Shown here: positions 52,883-61,184 of the stretch, one piece after another
Position numbering within the stretch: the stretch's first letter is position 1
Layout of the letters: every line of letters begins with the position of its first letter
NCBI RefSeq assembly: GCF_015319355.1
Contig: NZ_JADILU010000006.1
Span: 186,001 to 250,000 of the forward strand
Origin: Psychroserpens luteus
GTDB taxonomy: Bacteria; Bacteroidota; Bacteroidia; Flavobacteriales; Flavobacteriaceae
Length of the DNA stretch: 64,000 bases
Reading direction: 5' to 3'
Notes under the pieces: model-generated
Told to the model about the DNA's origin: nothing
Databases searched by the model: none
What the model saw: only the letters and a program-made list of their open reading frames with translations
Position numbers and translations under genes: made by a program

Positions 52883-53894
52883 ATATAATATTAACTTCAG
52901 CTTCAATATGAATTCCAAAAATTCTAGCTACAGTATCTTGAATTAGTTTTGAAAGTTCTAAAATTTCCTTTCCAGTTGCTCCTCCATAATTAACTAGTAC
53001 TAAAGCCTGTTTTTTATGAACACCATAGTTTCCAAATGTTTTTCCTTTAAAGCCAGCTTGTTCAATAAGCCAACCTGCTGGAACTTTTATTTCGGTTTCA
53101 GAAACTATATAATTAGGTGCATCAGGAAAATTCTCTTGGAATTTTAAGAACTCTTCTTTTGAAATCACTGGGTTTTTAAAAAAACTACCAGAGTTTCCAA
53201 TCTCTTTTGGGTTTGGTAGTTTGCTTTCACGAATTGCAATAACTGCTTTAGAAACATCTTGAATTGTAGGTTGATCTATATTCATGTTTTCTAATTCCGA
53301 AGTTATGATTCCGTAGTTAGTATGCAAATGGTGTTTACCAATACTCAAATTAAAAACAACGCTTAGAATAATATATTTTCCTTTAGCATGTTGTTTGAAA
53401 ATTGAGTTTCTATAATCAAATTTACATGCTTCGTTTGTAAAGGTTTCAATCTCTAAAGTTTCTAAATTAAGAGCATCGCAAGAGTGAAAAGTATCTTTTA
53501 ATTCAACACCATAAGCTCCTATATTTTGAATAGGACTCGTGCCAACATTACCAGGAATAAGGGATAGGTTTTCTAAACCACCAAAATCTTTTTCTAAGGT
53601 CCATAATACAAATTCATGCCAATTTTCACCAGCTTGAGATTCGATTAATACTTCAGTTTTGGTTTGCGATATTATTTTTTTTCCTTTGAGATTTAAATGT
53701 ATAACTAATGCGTCTATATCTTTAGTGAGTAACATATTGCTTCCTCCTCCTAATATAAATTTCTGCGGAAATTCTTCCGAAGAAAAAATTGTTTTTAAAT
53801 CTTCAACCGAGTCGACCGATACAAAGTGTTTCGCTTTTGCATCAATCCCGAAAGTGTTGTAGGATTTTAAAGATATGTCGTGTTGAATCTGCAC
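52881..53894 (-). CDS. murB: UDP-N-acetylmuramate dehydrogenase
   Basis: MurB reduces UDP-GlcNAc-enolpyruvate to UDP-MurNAc with FAD and NADPH in peptidoglycan synthesis. The 337-residue protein is of the longer type I kind. FAD motifs are FILGGGSNMLLT and LSLIPGNVGTSPIQNIGAYG. The catalytic Ser is in GNSGSFFKNP and the closing Glu in HIEAEV. The start is a GTG at 53894 overlapping the stop of the aminotransferase gene by one base. The frequent words TTCTGCGGAA and TTCCGAAGAA occur 4 bp apart at 53761-53784. Confidence 0.96.
   Translation of the reverse strand: MQIQHDISLKSYNTFGIDAKAKHFVSVDSVEDLKTIFSSEEFPQKFILGGGSNMLLTKDIDALVIHLNLKGKKIISQTKTEVLIESQAGENWHEFVLWTLEKDFGGLENLSLIPGNVGTSPIQNIGAYGVELKDTFHSCDALNLETLEIETFTNEACKFDYRNSIFKQHAKGKYIILSVVFNLSIGKHHLHTNYGIITSELENMNIDQPTIQDVSKAVIAIRESKLPNPKEIGNSGSFFKNPVISKEEFLKFQENFPDAPNYIVSETEIKVPAGWLIEQAGFKGKTFGNYGVHKKQALVLVNYGGATGKEILELSKLIQDTVARIFGIHIEAEVNII
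53761..53784. repeat. Paired copies of the abundant TTCCGMAGA word
   Basis: TTCTGCGGAA at 53761 and TTCCGAAGAA at 53775 lie 4 bp apart in opposite orientation. By eye, the full word (either strand) also starts near 516, 9846, 11399, 11918, 12383, 17047, 17658, 17958, 18333, 20653, 24736, 31602, 32118, 35395, 39384, 39520, 42066, 42631, 43813, 47213, 47342, 49397, 50088, 50223, 50560, 57939, 58341, 60507, 60891 and 61574. It falls in all reading frames (Phe-Phe-Gly in aqpZ, Pro-Lys-Lys in valS, Ser-Glu-Glu in gap), so protein coding does not explain it. Confidence 0.8.
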
Positions 53895-55084
53895 TAGTCT
53901 TTATATACTTTTAAGGCTTCTTTTAAAATGTTTACAGCCTTTTTTAAACTGTCTGTATTTAAAACGTAAGCAATTCTAATTTGGTTTAAACCAACACCAG
54001 GAGTGCTATAAAAACCAGCTGCAGGAGCAACCATAACGGTTTCGCCATCAACGTCAAATGATTCTAATAACCATTGTGCGAAGGCGTCACTGTTTTTAAT
54101 TGGTAACTGAGCAATGCAATAAAAAGCTCCTTTAGGGTTTGCAACTTGCACACCGTCAATTTTGTTTAACTCTTCTATTAATACGTTACGTCGTTCAACA
54201 TACTCTTCAATAACATCATCAAAATAACTTTGTGGTGTTTGTAATGCTGCTTCACTCGCAATTTGTGCTAATGTTGGCGGACTCAATCGCGCTTGTGCAA
54301 ATTTCAAAACGGTTTTAATAAGATCTTTATTTTTAGATACTAAACAACCAATTCTTGCACCACACATGCTGTATCGTTTTGATACAGAGTCAATAACGAT
54401 AGCATAATCGTCTAGCCCTTCTTCTTGTAGAATAGAGTAATGCGTTGCGCCATCATAAGCGAACTCTCTATACACTTCATCTGCAATTAAAAACAAATCA
54501 TGTTTTTTTACGATATTGGCTAATTTTTTTATTTCTTCTTTGGAATATAGGTAACCCGTAGGATTGCCCGGATTACAAATAAGGATCGCTTTTGTTTTTG
54601 GTGTAATTAGTTTTTCAAATTCTTCAATTGGAGGTAATGCGAAATTATCTTCAATTTTAGATATTACCGGAACGACTTTAACTCCAGATGATGTAGAAAA
54701 TCCGTTGTAATTTGCATAGAATGGTTCTGGTATGATAACTTCATCACCTACATCCATAACACTTCCAAAGGCAAATAAAAGCGCTTCACTACCACCTGTA
54801 GTAACAATAATATCATCATGTTTTACATGAATATCGTTTTTTGCATAATAATCTGCAATTTTAGTACGGTAGCCTTCAGAACCTTCTGATCGTGTGTAAG
54901 CCAAAATATCTAATGAATGTACTCTTACAGCATCTAATGCTACTTGAGGTGTTTTGATATCTGGTTGACCTATATTTAAATGATAAACCGTTTTGCCTTG
55001 TTTGTAAGCATTCTCTGCATAAGGAACTAGTTTACGAATAGGAGATTCTGGCATTGATAATCCCTTCTTAGAAATTTTTGGCAT
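53894..55084 (-). CDS. Class I/II PLP-dependent aminotransferase
   Basis: The 396-residue enzyme has the fold-type I aminotransferase motifs: YLNIGQPDIKTPQ-like HLNIGQPDIKTPQ, TGGSEALLFAFGS, LICNPGNPTGYLYSKEE, IADEVYREFAYDG, and the PLP lysine in SVSKRYSMCGARIG. The C-terminal Arg for the substrate carboxylate is in LNQIRIAYV. It is close to aspartate/aromatic aminotransferases of the Igamma type, but the amino donor cannot be fixed. It is coupled to murB by a one-base overlap. Confidence 0.92.
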   Translation of the reverse strand: MPKISKKGLSMPESPIRKLVPYAENAYKQGKTVYHLNIGQPDIKTPQVALDAVRVHSLDILAYTRSEGSEGYRTKIADYYAKNDIHVKHDDIIVTTGGSEALLFAFGSVMDVGDEVIIPEPFYANYNGFSTSSGVKVVPVISKIEDNFALPPIEEFEKLITPKTKAILICNPGNPTGYLYSKEEIKKLANIVKKHDLFLIADEVYREFAYDGATHYSILQEEGLDDYAIVIDSVSKRYSMCGARIGCLVSKNKDLIKTVLKFAQARLSPPTLAQIASEAALQTPQSYFDDVIEEYVERRNVLIEELNKIDGVQVANPKGAFYCIAQLPIKNSDAFAQWLLESFDVDGETVMVAPAAGFYSTPGVGLNQIRIAYVLNTDSLKKAVNILKEALKVYKD

Positions 55085-55193
55085 GTTCGTGAGTTTAAGA
55101 TTGTAAAGTTCTGAAAATAATCTTAAATTTTATTTAAAATCAAGGTAAAAAACAAACTATAAAATAAAGATTTGTAACTTGTTGTTCACACTT

Positions 55194-56549
55194 ATGGTTT
55201 TTAATAGAAAAATAGACGCATTTACTTTACTCTTATTATTTAGTGTTATGTTTTCATTTGGGCAAGGTAACTTTGAGTTACCAGGAAAACAGCAAGATAA
55301 AATTAGATTTGAACTTATTAATAATCTTATTGTAATACCAGTAGAAATAAATGGTGTTAAACTATCTTTTTTGTTAGACACAGGTGTTAGTAAGCCTATT
55401 TTATTTAATATCACTAATACAGACTCTCTTCAAATGAACAATGTAGAGACCATATTTTTACGTGGATTGGGAGCTGGAGAAACAGTTAAAGCTCTTAAAT
55501 CAAAAAATAATTTTTTAAAAATTGGTAATGCAATAAATATTAATCAAGAAATTTATGTTGTATTTGACCAAGAAATTAATTTTACACCCAAATTAGGTAT
55601 TCCTGTTCATGGTATCATTGGTTATAATCTTTTTAAGGACTTTATTGTTGAGATTAATTATAGATCTAAAGTCATTAAGTTAAATAGGAGAGAAGATTAT
55701 ACCTATAAAACTTGTAAAAAATGCGAAACATTTACGCTCTCATTCCATAATGATAAACCTTATATTGATGGCGAAGTAATCTTGGGAGAAGATACTTTAC
55801 TAGTAAAGTTATTGATAGATACAGGAAGTAGTGATGCTTTGTGGTTATTTGAAGATGATAGTCATGGTATTACTGCTGTAAACAATAATTATTTTCATGA
55901 TTTTTTAGGTAGAGGATTAAGTGGTAATGTACATGGTAAGCGTTCTAAAATTAGTGCTTTTAAGCTTAAGAATTTCACATTAAATAATGTAAATGCAGCT
56001 TTTCCAGACTCCTCAGCAATTAAGCATGCAAAAAGAATAGAAAATAGGAATGGAAGTTTATCTGGCGAAATTTTAAGACGTTTCAATGTTATATTTGATT
56101 ATGAAAACGCAAAAATGACGCTTAAGAAAAATGCTAATTTTAAAGACAAATTTCGTTACAATAGAAGTGGTATTGTTTTAGAGCAACATGGTTTTAGAAT
56201 GGTTAAAGAGTCGGTGAATAAGAAAAGTGTAGATAATTATGGTAGATCAAACGATGATAATATCACGATATCTAATGTAGAAACTTATCGTATGGGTTTA
56301 AAACCGGCTTATACTATTATTGAAGTTAGAGAAAATTCACCAGCAGAAAAAGCGGGTTTACTTAAAGAGGATATAGTTGTTTCTATCAATGGTAAGAAAG
56401 CGCATGAGCTTAAATTACAAGAAGTGATACACTACTTTAGAGGTAAAGTTGGTAAAATGGTTAGGCTAAAAATAGAACGAGGTGGACAAATAATAAATGT
56501 AGAATTTAGATTAGAAGATGTATTCAAAAAAAAAGAACTCCCAAATTAG
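55194..56549 (+). CDS. Secreted retropepsin-like aspartyl protease with PDZ domain
   Basis: The 451-residue protein has a signal peptide (FTLLLLFSVMFSFGQ). Two retropepsin-like halves each have a catalytic motif: SFLLDTGVSKP near residue 60 and LIDTGSSDALW near residue 212. A C-terminal PDZ domain follows (YTIIEVRENSPAEKAGLLKEDIVVSING, about 355-435). Having both DTG motifs in one chain suggests a single-chain two-lobed site, although it may also dimerise. It would act in the periplasm. The ATG at 55194 is preferred to a TTG at 55179. The gene ends in a terminator hairpin that overlaps its last codons. Confidence 0.85.
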   Translation: MVFNRKIDAFTLLLLFSVMFSFGQGNFELPGKQQDKIRFELINNLIVIPVEINGVKLSFLLDTGVSKPILFNITNTDSLQMNNVETIFLRGLGAGETVKALKSKNNFLKIGNAININQEIYVVFDQEINFTPKLGIPVHGIIGYNLFKDFIVEINYRSKVIKLNRREDYTYKTCKKCETFTLSFHNDKPYIDGEVILGEDTLLVKLLIDTGSSDALWLFEDDSHGITAVNNNYFHDFLGRGLSGNVHGKRSKISAFKLKNFTLNNVNAAFPDSSAIKHAKRIENRNGSLSGEILRRFNVIFDYENAKMTLKKNANFKDKFRYNRSGIVLEQHGFRMVKESVNKKSVDNYGRSNDDNITISNVETYRMGLKPAYTIIEVRENSPAEKAGLLKEDIVVSINGKKAHELKLQEVIHYFRGKVGKMVRLKIERGGQIINVEFRLEDVFKKKELPN

Positions 56550-56561
56550 AGAGTTCTTTTT
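56527..56561. terminator. Terminator overlapping the aspartyl protease stop codon
   Basis: AAAAAGAACTC and GAGTTCTTTTT form an 11-bp stem with a 10-nt loop. It has A- and T-rich ends, so it can serve the convergent DUF1573 gene too. Confidence 0.8.
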
Positions 56562-56583
56562 AATATTATTTTAGGTAAGGATT

Positions 56584-57012
56584 TTATTGCTCCATTACAC
56601 TTTTATTAGTTTTTTCTAAAACGTTAGTTTTACTTGAGTCAACAATCAAACCTTTTATTTTTAATGCTACAGTAGGAGTATCTGCATTAGAAGATACTGT
56701 GATAGTCTTTCTAATTGGATTTACTCTTTTCGTATCATACTTCACTTTGATTTCACCAGATTGACCTGGCATAATTGGTTCTTTTGGCCAATTAGGAACA
56801 GTGCAACCACAAGTGGATTTTGCATTAGAAATAATAAGTGGTGCATTACCTGTATTTGTAAATTCAAATATTCTTAGTCCATCTGCACCTTTTTCTATTG
56901 TTCCGTAATCTATTACGTCTGTTTTAAATTCTATTTTTGCTACTTTCTCTTGAGCCATTGCTCCAAAGCTAATAAAAGCTACACATAAAATTGCTACTAA
57001 TTTTTTCATCAT
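56584..57012 (-). CDS. DUF1573 domain protein, secreted
   Basis: The 142-residue protein has a signal peptide (MMKKLVAILCVAFISF, ending AMAQ) and one DUF1573 Ig-like domain (FKTDVIDYGTIEKGADGLRIF, FTNTGNAPLIISNAKSTCGCTVPNWP, IKVKYDTKRVNPI). CGCT holds two Cys that are typical of the family. Such proteins are abundant in Bacteroidota envelopes, but their roles are unknown. It has a full consensus promoter at 57036. Confidence 0.9.
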   Translation of the reverse strand: MMKKLVAILCVAFISFGAMAQEKVAKIEFKTDVIDYGTIEKGADGLRIFEFTNTGNAPLIISNAKSTCGCTVPNWPKEPIMPGQSGEIKVKYDTKRVNPIRKTITVSSNADTPTVALKIKGLIVDSSKTNVLEKTNKSVMEQ

Positions 57013-57035
57013 TTTAATTTTAAAATTGATACTAT

Positions 57036-57065
57036 CAAAGCTACTTACTTTTTGTCATTCTGCAA
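57036..57065 (-). promoter_or_regulatory. Promoter of the DUF1573 gene (TTG - 19 bp - TAGCTTTG)
   Basis: On the complement, TAGCTTTG lies at 57043-57036 with TTG 19 bp upstream (57065-57063). This is a full match of both elements. It is 24 bp before the ATG at 57012. Confidence 0.82.
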
Positions 57066-57136
57066 AATAAATTAGTTGTATGACCTTTTAATTAACATTA
57101 ATTAGGTTTTTAGTCATCATTATTTCTCGTATTCAT

Positions 57137-57166
57137 TTCGCTAAAAAGGAAATATAAGTACTTTTG
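57137..57166 (+). promoter_or_regulatory. valS promoter (TTC - 19 bp - TACTTTTG)
   Basis: TACTTTTG at 57159-57166 is a full -7 match, and TTC at 57137-57139 has the ideal 19-bp spacing. It ends 30 bp before the ATG at 57197. Confidence 0.75.
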
Positions 57167-57196
57167 TAAGTTATAAAGCAAAAACAATACCAAAGC

Positions 57197-59830
57197 ATGG
57201 AAATTCCATCAAAATATTTAGCAAAAGCAGTAGAGAACAAGTGGTACGACTACTGGATGTCTCATAATTATTTTCATTCTACACCAGATGAGAGAGAACC
57301 GTACACCATTGTAATTCCGCCACCAAACGTGACAGGAGTCTTACATATGGGACACATGTTGAATAATACGATTCAAGATGTACTCATTCGTCGTGCGCGT
57401 TTACAAGGAAAAAACGCATGTTGGGTTCCTGGGACAGATCATGCATCTATTGCTACAGAAGCTAAAGTAGTAGCAAAACTAAAAGCTCAAGGTATTGATA
57501 AAAATGACTTGACTCGCGAAGAATTCCTGGAGCATGCCTGGGAATGGACTGAAGAATATGGAGGTGTCATTTTAGAACAATTAAAAAAATTAGGTTGCTC
57601 ATGTGATTGGGATCGTACTAAATTTACGATGGATGATGATATGAGTGAAGCTGTAATCAAAGTCTTTGTTGATTTACATAACAAAGGTTTGATTTACAGA
57701 GGATATCGTATGATTAATTGGGATCCTGAGGCTAAGACAACCTTATCTGATGAAGAGGTGATTCATGTAGAAAAACAAGGATTGCTCTACTACTTAGAAT
57801 ATAAAATAGAAGGTAGTGATGAGAAATTAACGATTGCTACAACGCGTCCTGAAACTATTTTTGGAGATACTGCAATTTGTATCAATCCAACCGATGAGCG
57901 TTTTACACATTTAAAAGGTAAAAAAGCAATTGTTCCTATCTGCGGAAGGGTTATTCCTATCATAGAAGATGAATATGTTGATTTAGAGTTTGGGACAGGT
58001 TGCCTAAAAGTAACACCTGCACATGATGAAAATGATAAGGTTTTAGGAGATAAGCATCAATTAGAAGTTATTGATATTTTTAATGATGATGCGACTTTGA
58101 ATAGCTTCGGAATGCACTTTGAAGGACAAGATCGTTTTGTCGCAAGAAAAGCGGTAACGAAAGAGCTTGAAGCTTCTGGTGTTTTGGTAAAAACTGAAAA
58201 TCATGTTAATAAAGTAGGAACATCAGAACGTACAAAAGCAGTTATAGAGCCTCGATTAAGTGACCAATGGTTCCTTAAAATGGAGGATTTAGCAAAGCCT
58301 GCTATTGATGCAGTTCTAAAAACTGGTGAAGTAAAGCTGTTTCCGAAGAAATTTGAAAACACTTATAGACATTGGATGGAGAATATTCGCGATTGGAATA
58401 TCTCACGTCAATTACTTTGGGGACAACAAATTCCTGCCTATTTCTATGGTGACGGAAAAGAAGATTATGTTGTTGCCGAAAATATTGAGGAAGCACTTAA
58501 GCTTGCAAGAGTAGCAGCTAATAACGAAAAGCTGACAATTGAAAACTTAAAACAAGATACAGATGCGCTAGACACATGGTTTAGTTCATGGTTGTGGCCA
58601 ATGAGTGTTTTTGACGGAATTAGAAATCCTGAAAATGAAGAAATTAAATACTATTATCCAACAAATGATCTAGTAACAGGTCCAGATATTTTATTCTTCT
58701 GGGTAGCGAGAATGATTGTTGCAGGTTATGAATATAGAGGAGAAAGACCTTTTGAAAATGTCTATCTCACAGGTTTAGTAAGAGATAAGCAAAGACGAAA
58801 AATGTCTAAGTCTTTAGGGAACTCACCAGACGCATTAAAACTTATTGAGCAATATTCTGCCGATGGAGTTCGTGTAGGGTTATTATTAAGTTCTGCAGCA
58901 GGTAATGATTTGATGTTTGACGAAGCACTTTGTCAACAAGGAAAAGGCTTTTCTAATAAAATATGGAATGCATTTAACCTTACTAATCTTTGGGAAATTG
59001 ACGAAACTATAGAACAACCTAATTCTAGTAAAATAGCTTTAGAATGGTATGAAGCTAAATTTCAAAAAGTACTTGTAGAAATAGAAGATCACTTTAGTAA
59101 ATATAGGCTTAGCGACGCATTGATGTCTATTTATAAATTAATCTATGATGATTTTTGTGGTTGGATGTTAGAAATGGTGAAACCTGCATATCAACAACCA
59201 ATTGATGTTGTAACGTATAATAAAGTGATGTCTATTTTTGAGGAAAATCTTAAAATAATTCATCCTTTCATGCCTTTCTTAACCGAAGAAATTTGGCAAT
59301 CTATAAAAGAGCGCTCTCCAGAAGAAGCTTTAATTATAGCAAAATGGCCTGAAGCTAAACCAATAAATGAGACATTAATTTCAGAATTTGATTTTGCTTC
59401 GGAAGTGATTACAGGAATACGTAACATTAGAACTCAAAAGAACATTGCTTTTAAGGATGCGATAGGATTTTCTGTAGTAAATAATGAAAATGCTGCTACG
59501 ACTTTTGATGAAGTGATATCTAAACTAGGTAATTTAGAAAGCTTTGAATATGTAACAGAACCTGTTGAAGGTGCTTTGACATATCGCGTGAAATCTAACG
59601 AGTACTTCATCCCAATGGAAGGAAGTATTGATGTAGAGGCAGAGATTGCAAAATTAACCGAAGAGTTAAACTATACTGAAGGTTTCTTGAAATCTGTTCA
59701 AAAGAAACTCTCAAATGAGCGTTTCGTTGCAGGAGCACCAGAACAAGTTGTTGCATCAGAAAAGAAAAAGGAAGCAGATGCTTTAGCTAAGATTGAGACT
59801 ATTAAAAGTAGTTTGGCGAGTTTGAAGTAA
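57197..59830 (+). CDS. valS: Valyl-tRNA synthetase
   Basis: ValRS charges tRNA-Val and edits threonine. The 877-residue protein has class I motifs [15 protein letters not shown] (HIGH as HMGH) and [12 protein letters not shown] (KMSKS). The editing domain has [13 protein letters not shown], and a C-terminal anticodon-binding domain and coiled-coil arm ([19 protein letters not shown]) are present. It is of normal length. A consensus promoter precedes it and a perfect bidirectional terminator follows. Confidence 0.98.
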   Translation: MEIPSKYLAKAVENKWYDYWMSHNYFHSTPDEREPYTIVIPPPNVTGVLHMGHMLNNTIQDVLIRRARLQGKNACWVPGTDHASIATEAKVVAKLKAQGIDKNDLTREEFLEHAWEWTEEYGGVILEQLKKLGCSCDWDRTKFTMDDDMSEAVIKVFVDLHNKGLIYRGYRMINWDPEAKTTLSDEEVIHVEKQGLLYYLEYKIEGSDEKLTIATTRPETIFGDTAICINPTDERFTHLKGKKAIVPICGRVIPIIEDEYVDLEFGTGCLKVTPAHDENDKVLGDKHQLEVIDIFNDDATLNSFGMHFEGQDRFVARKAVTKELEASGVLVKTENHVNKVGTSERTKAVIEPRLSDQWFLKMEDLAKPAIDAVLKTGEVKLFPKKFENTYRHWMENIRDWNISRQLLWGQQIPAYFYGDGKEDYVVAENIEEALKLARVAANNEKLTIENLKQDTDALDTWFSSWLWPMSVFDGIRNPENEEIKYYYPTNDLVTGPDILFFWVARMIVAGYEYRGERPFENVYLTGLVRDKQRRKMSKSLGNSPDALKLIEQYSADGVRVGLLLSSAAGNDLMFDEALCQQGKGFSNKIWNAFNLTNLWEIDETIEQPNSSKIALEWYEAKFQKVLVEIEDHFSKYRLSDALMSIYKLIYDDFCGWMLEMVKPAYQQPIDVVTYNKVMSIFEENLKIIHPFMPFLTEEIWQSIKERSPEEALIIAKWPEAKPINETLISEFDFASEVITGIRNIRTQKNIAFKDAIGFSVVNNENAATTFDEVISKLGNLESFEYVTEPVEGALTYRVKSNEYFIPMEGSIDVEAEIAKLTEELNYTEGFLKSVQKKLSNERFVAGAPEQVVASEKKKEADALAKIETIKSSLASLK

Positions 59831-59854
59831 CTGATTTAAAATTATTAAAAGTTC

Positions 59855-59890
59855 AACCTACAAGGTTTTTAAAACCTTGTAGGTTTTTTT
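59855..59890. terminator. Bidirectional terminator between valS and rodA
   Basis: AACCTACAAGGTTTT (59855-59869) and its exact complement at 59871-59885 form a perfect 15-bp stem with a 1-nt loop. Seven T follow on the plus strand. Confidence 0.93.
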
Positions 59891-59898
59891 ATGTTCAA

Positions 59899-61182
59899 TT
59901 ACCACTCATTAATTTTATTACTATCTAATTTCACAAAGATAAATAGTAAGATTGTGAAGCCCCAGAGTCCAGAACCTCCATAACTAAAAAAGGGGAGAGG
60001 TATTCCAACAGTTGGGATTAATCCCATTACCATTCCTGTATTTATCGTAAAATGTATAAATAAAATGGAAGCGACACCATAACCATAAACCCGACTAAAT
60101 TGTGATTTTTGATCTTCAGCAAGAAAAAGGACTCTTATAATTAATGCCATAAATAGGATGACAACAAAAGTGCTACCTAAAAAACCCCATTCTTCTCCAA
60201 CTGTACTAAAAATATAATCTGTATGTTGCTCTGGTACAAATTTACCAGTGGTTCTTGTGCCTTGAAGAAATCCTTTACCAGTCAATCCTCCAGAGCTAAT
60301 CGCTTGCTCAGATTGGATGAGGTTATAGGCTTCTTCTTTTTTCATTCGTTCTAGTTTTACTGGGTCTTTTTCCAAGCGTAACCAAAGGCTGATTCTGTTT
60401 TGTTGATGCGGTTTTAAAACATGATCATAAAACATGCGTACACCAGCAGAGAAAGAAGCGCAAACCAATAATATTACCACATATTGAATAATAGATGCGC
60501 GTTTTTTTCTTCGGAAAAAGTAAATCCCCAAAATTATTAAAGCTGCAACTAAAGCTGTAATTAGTATTCCGAATTTTAAGGCAAGAACAGCTAAAACTAT
60601 AGCAGATATAGCAATCGCTAAATATATTTGCTGAAGTCCCTCACGATAAAACACAAAGAAAAAGGATGCGTAAACAATAGTACTTCCTGCATCATTTTGA
60701 AGTAAGATCAATATGGCAGGTAAAATGATAATACCAACCGCTTTCAATTGGTCTTTTATGGTATTCATGTCTGTTTGTAAATCGCTCATGTATTTAGCGA
60801 CAGCCAAAGCAGTAGCAAATTTGGCAAACTCACTAGGTTGTATAGTCATGCTTCCAATTCCGTACCAAGAACGTGCACCATTGACATCCTTTCCGAAGAT
60901 AAACAAACCAACAAGCGCCAACATGGCGACGACGTAAATCACACTAGCAAACCGTTCATAAAATTTAGCTTCTACTGATAGAATTAGTATGATGAGAACA
61001 AATGTAAGTCCCATAAAAACAGCATGTTTTCCATACAATTGGCTCATGTCAAAATAACTTCCTATTTCGCCTTCATGAGATGCAGACATAATATTGAGCC
61101 ACCCAAAACCAACAAGTAGTAAGAACAACACAATAGTAATCCAGTCAAAACTATAACCTCTATGATGCTCTCTATTATGCAT
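59899..61182 (-). CDS. rodA: Rod shape-determining glycosyltransferase RodA
   Basis: RodA is the SEDS peptidoglycan polymerase of the elongation complex and works with PBP2. The 427-residue protein has about ten membrane helices. Family motifs are GSMTIQPSEFAKFATALAVAKY, LILLQNDAGSTIVY (catalytic Asp in the QND/DLGT-type position), QQGTRTTGKFVPEQHTDYIF-like GTRTTGKFVPEQHTDYIF and VGIPLPFFSYGGSG. It lies 2 bp after mrdA. It is the last gene of the mre-mrd operon. Confidence 0.95.
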   Translation of the reverse strand: MHNREHHRGYSFDWITIVLFLLLVGFGWLNIMSASHEGEIGSYFDMSQLYGKHAVFMGLTFVLIILILSVEAKFYERFASVIYVVAMLALVGLFIFGKDVNGARSWYGIGSMTIQPSEFAKFATALAVAKYMSDLQTDMNTIKDQLKAVGIIILPAILILLQNDAGSTIVYASFFFVFYREGLQQIYLAIAISAIVLAVLALKFGILITALVAALIILGIYFFRRKKRASIIQYVVILLVCASFSAGVRMFYDHVLKPHQQNRISLWLRLEKDPVKLERMKKEEAYNLIQSEQAISSGGLTGKGFLQGTRTTGKFVPEQHTDYIFSTVGEEWGFLGSTFVVILFMALIIRVLFLAEDQKSQFSRVYGYGVASILFIHFTINTGMVMGLIPTVGIPLPFFSYGGSGLWGFTILLFIFVKLDSNKINEW

Positions 61183-61184
61183 GT

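Noticed and set aside
53659-53862. Plus-strand frame inside murB
   Set aside because: Antisense to a complete MurB and without any support.
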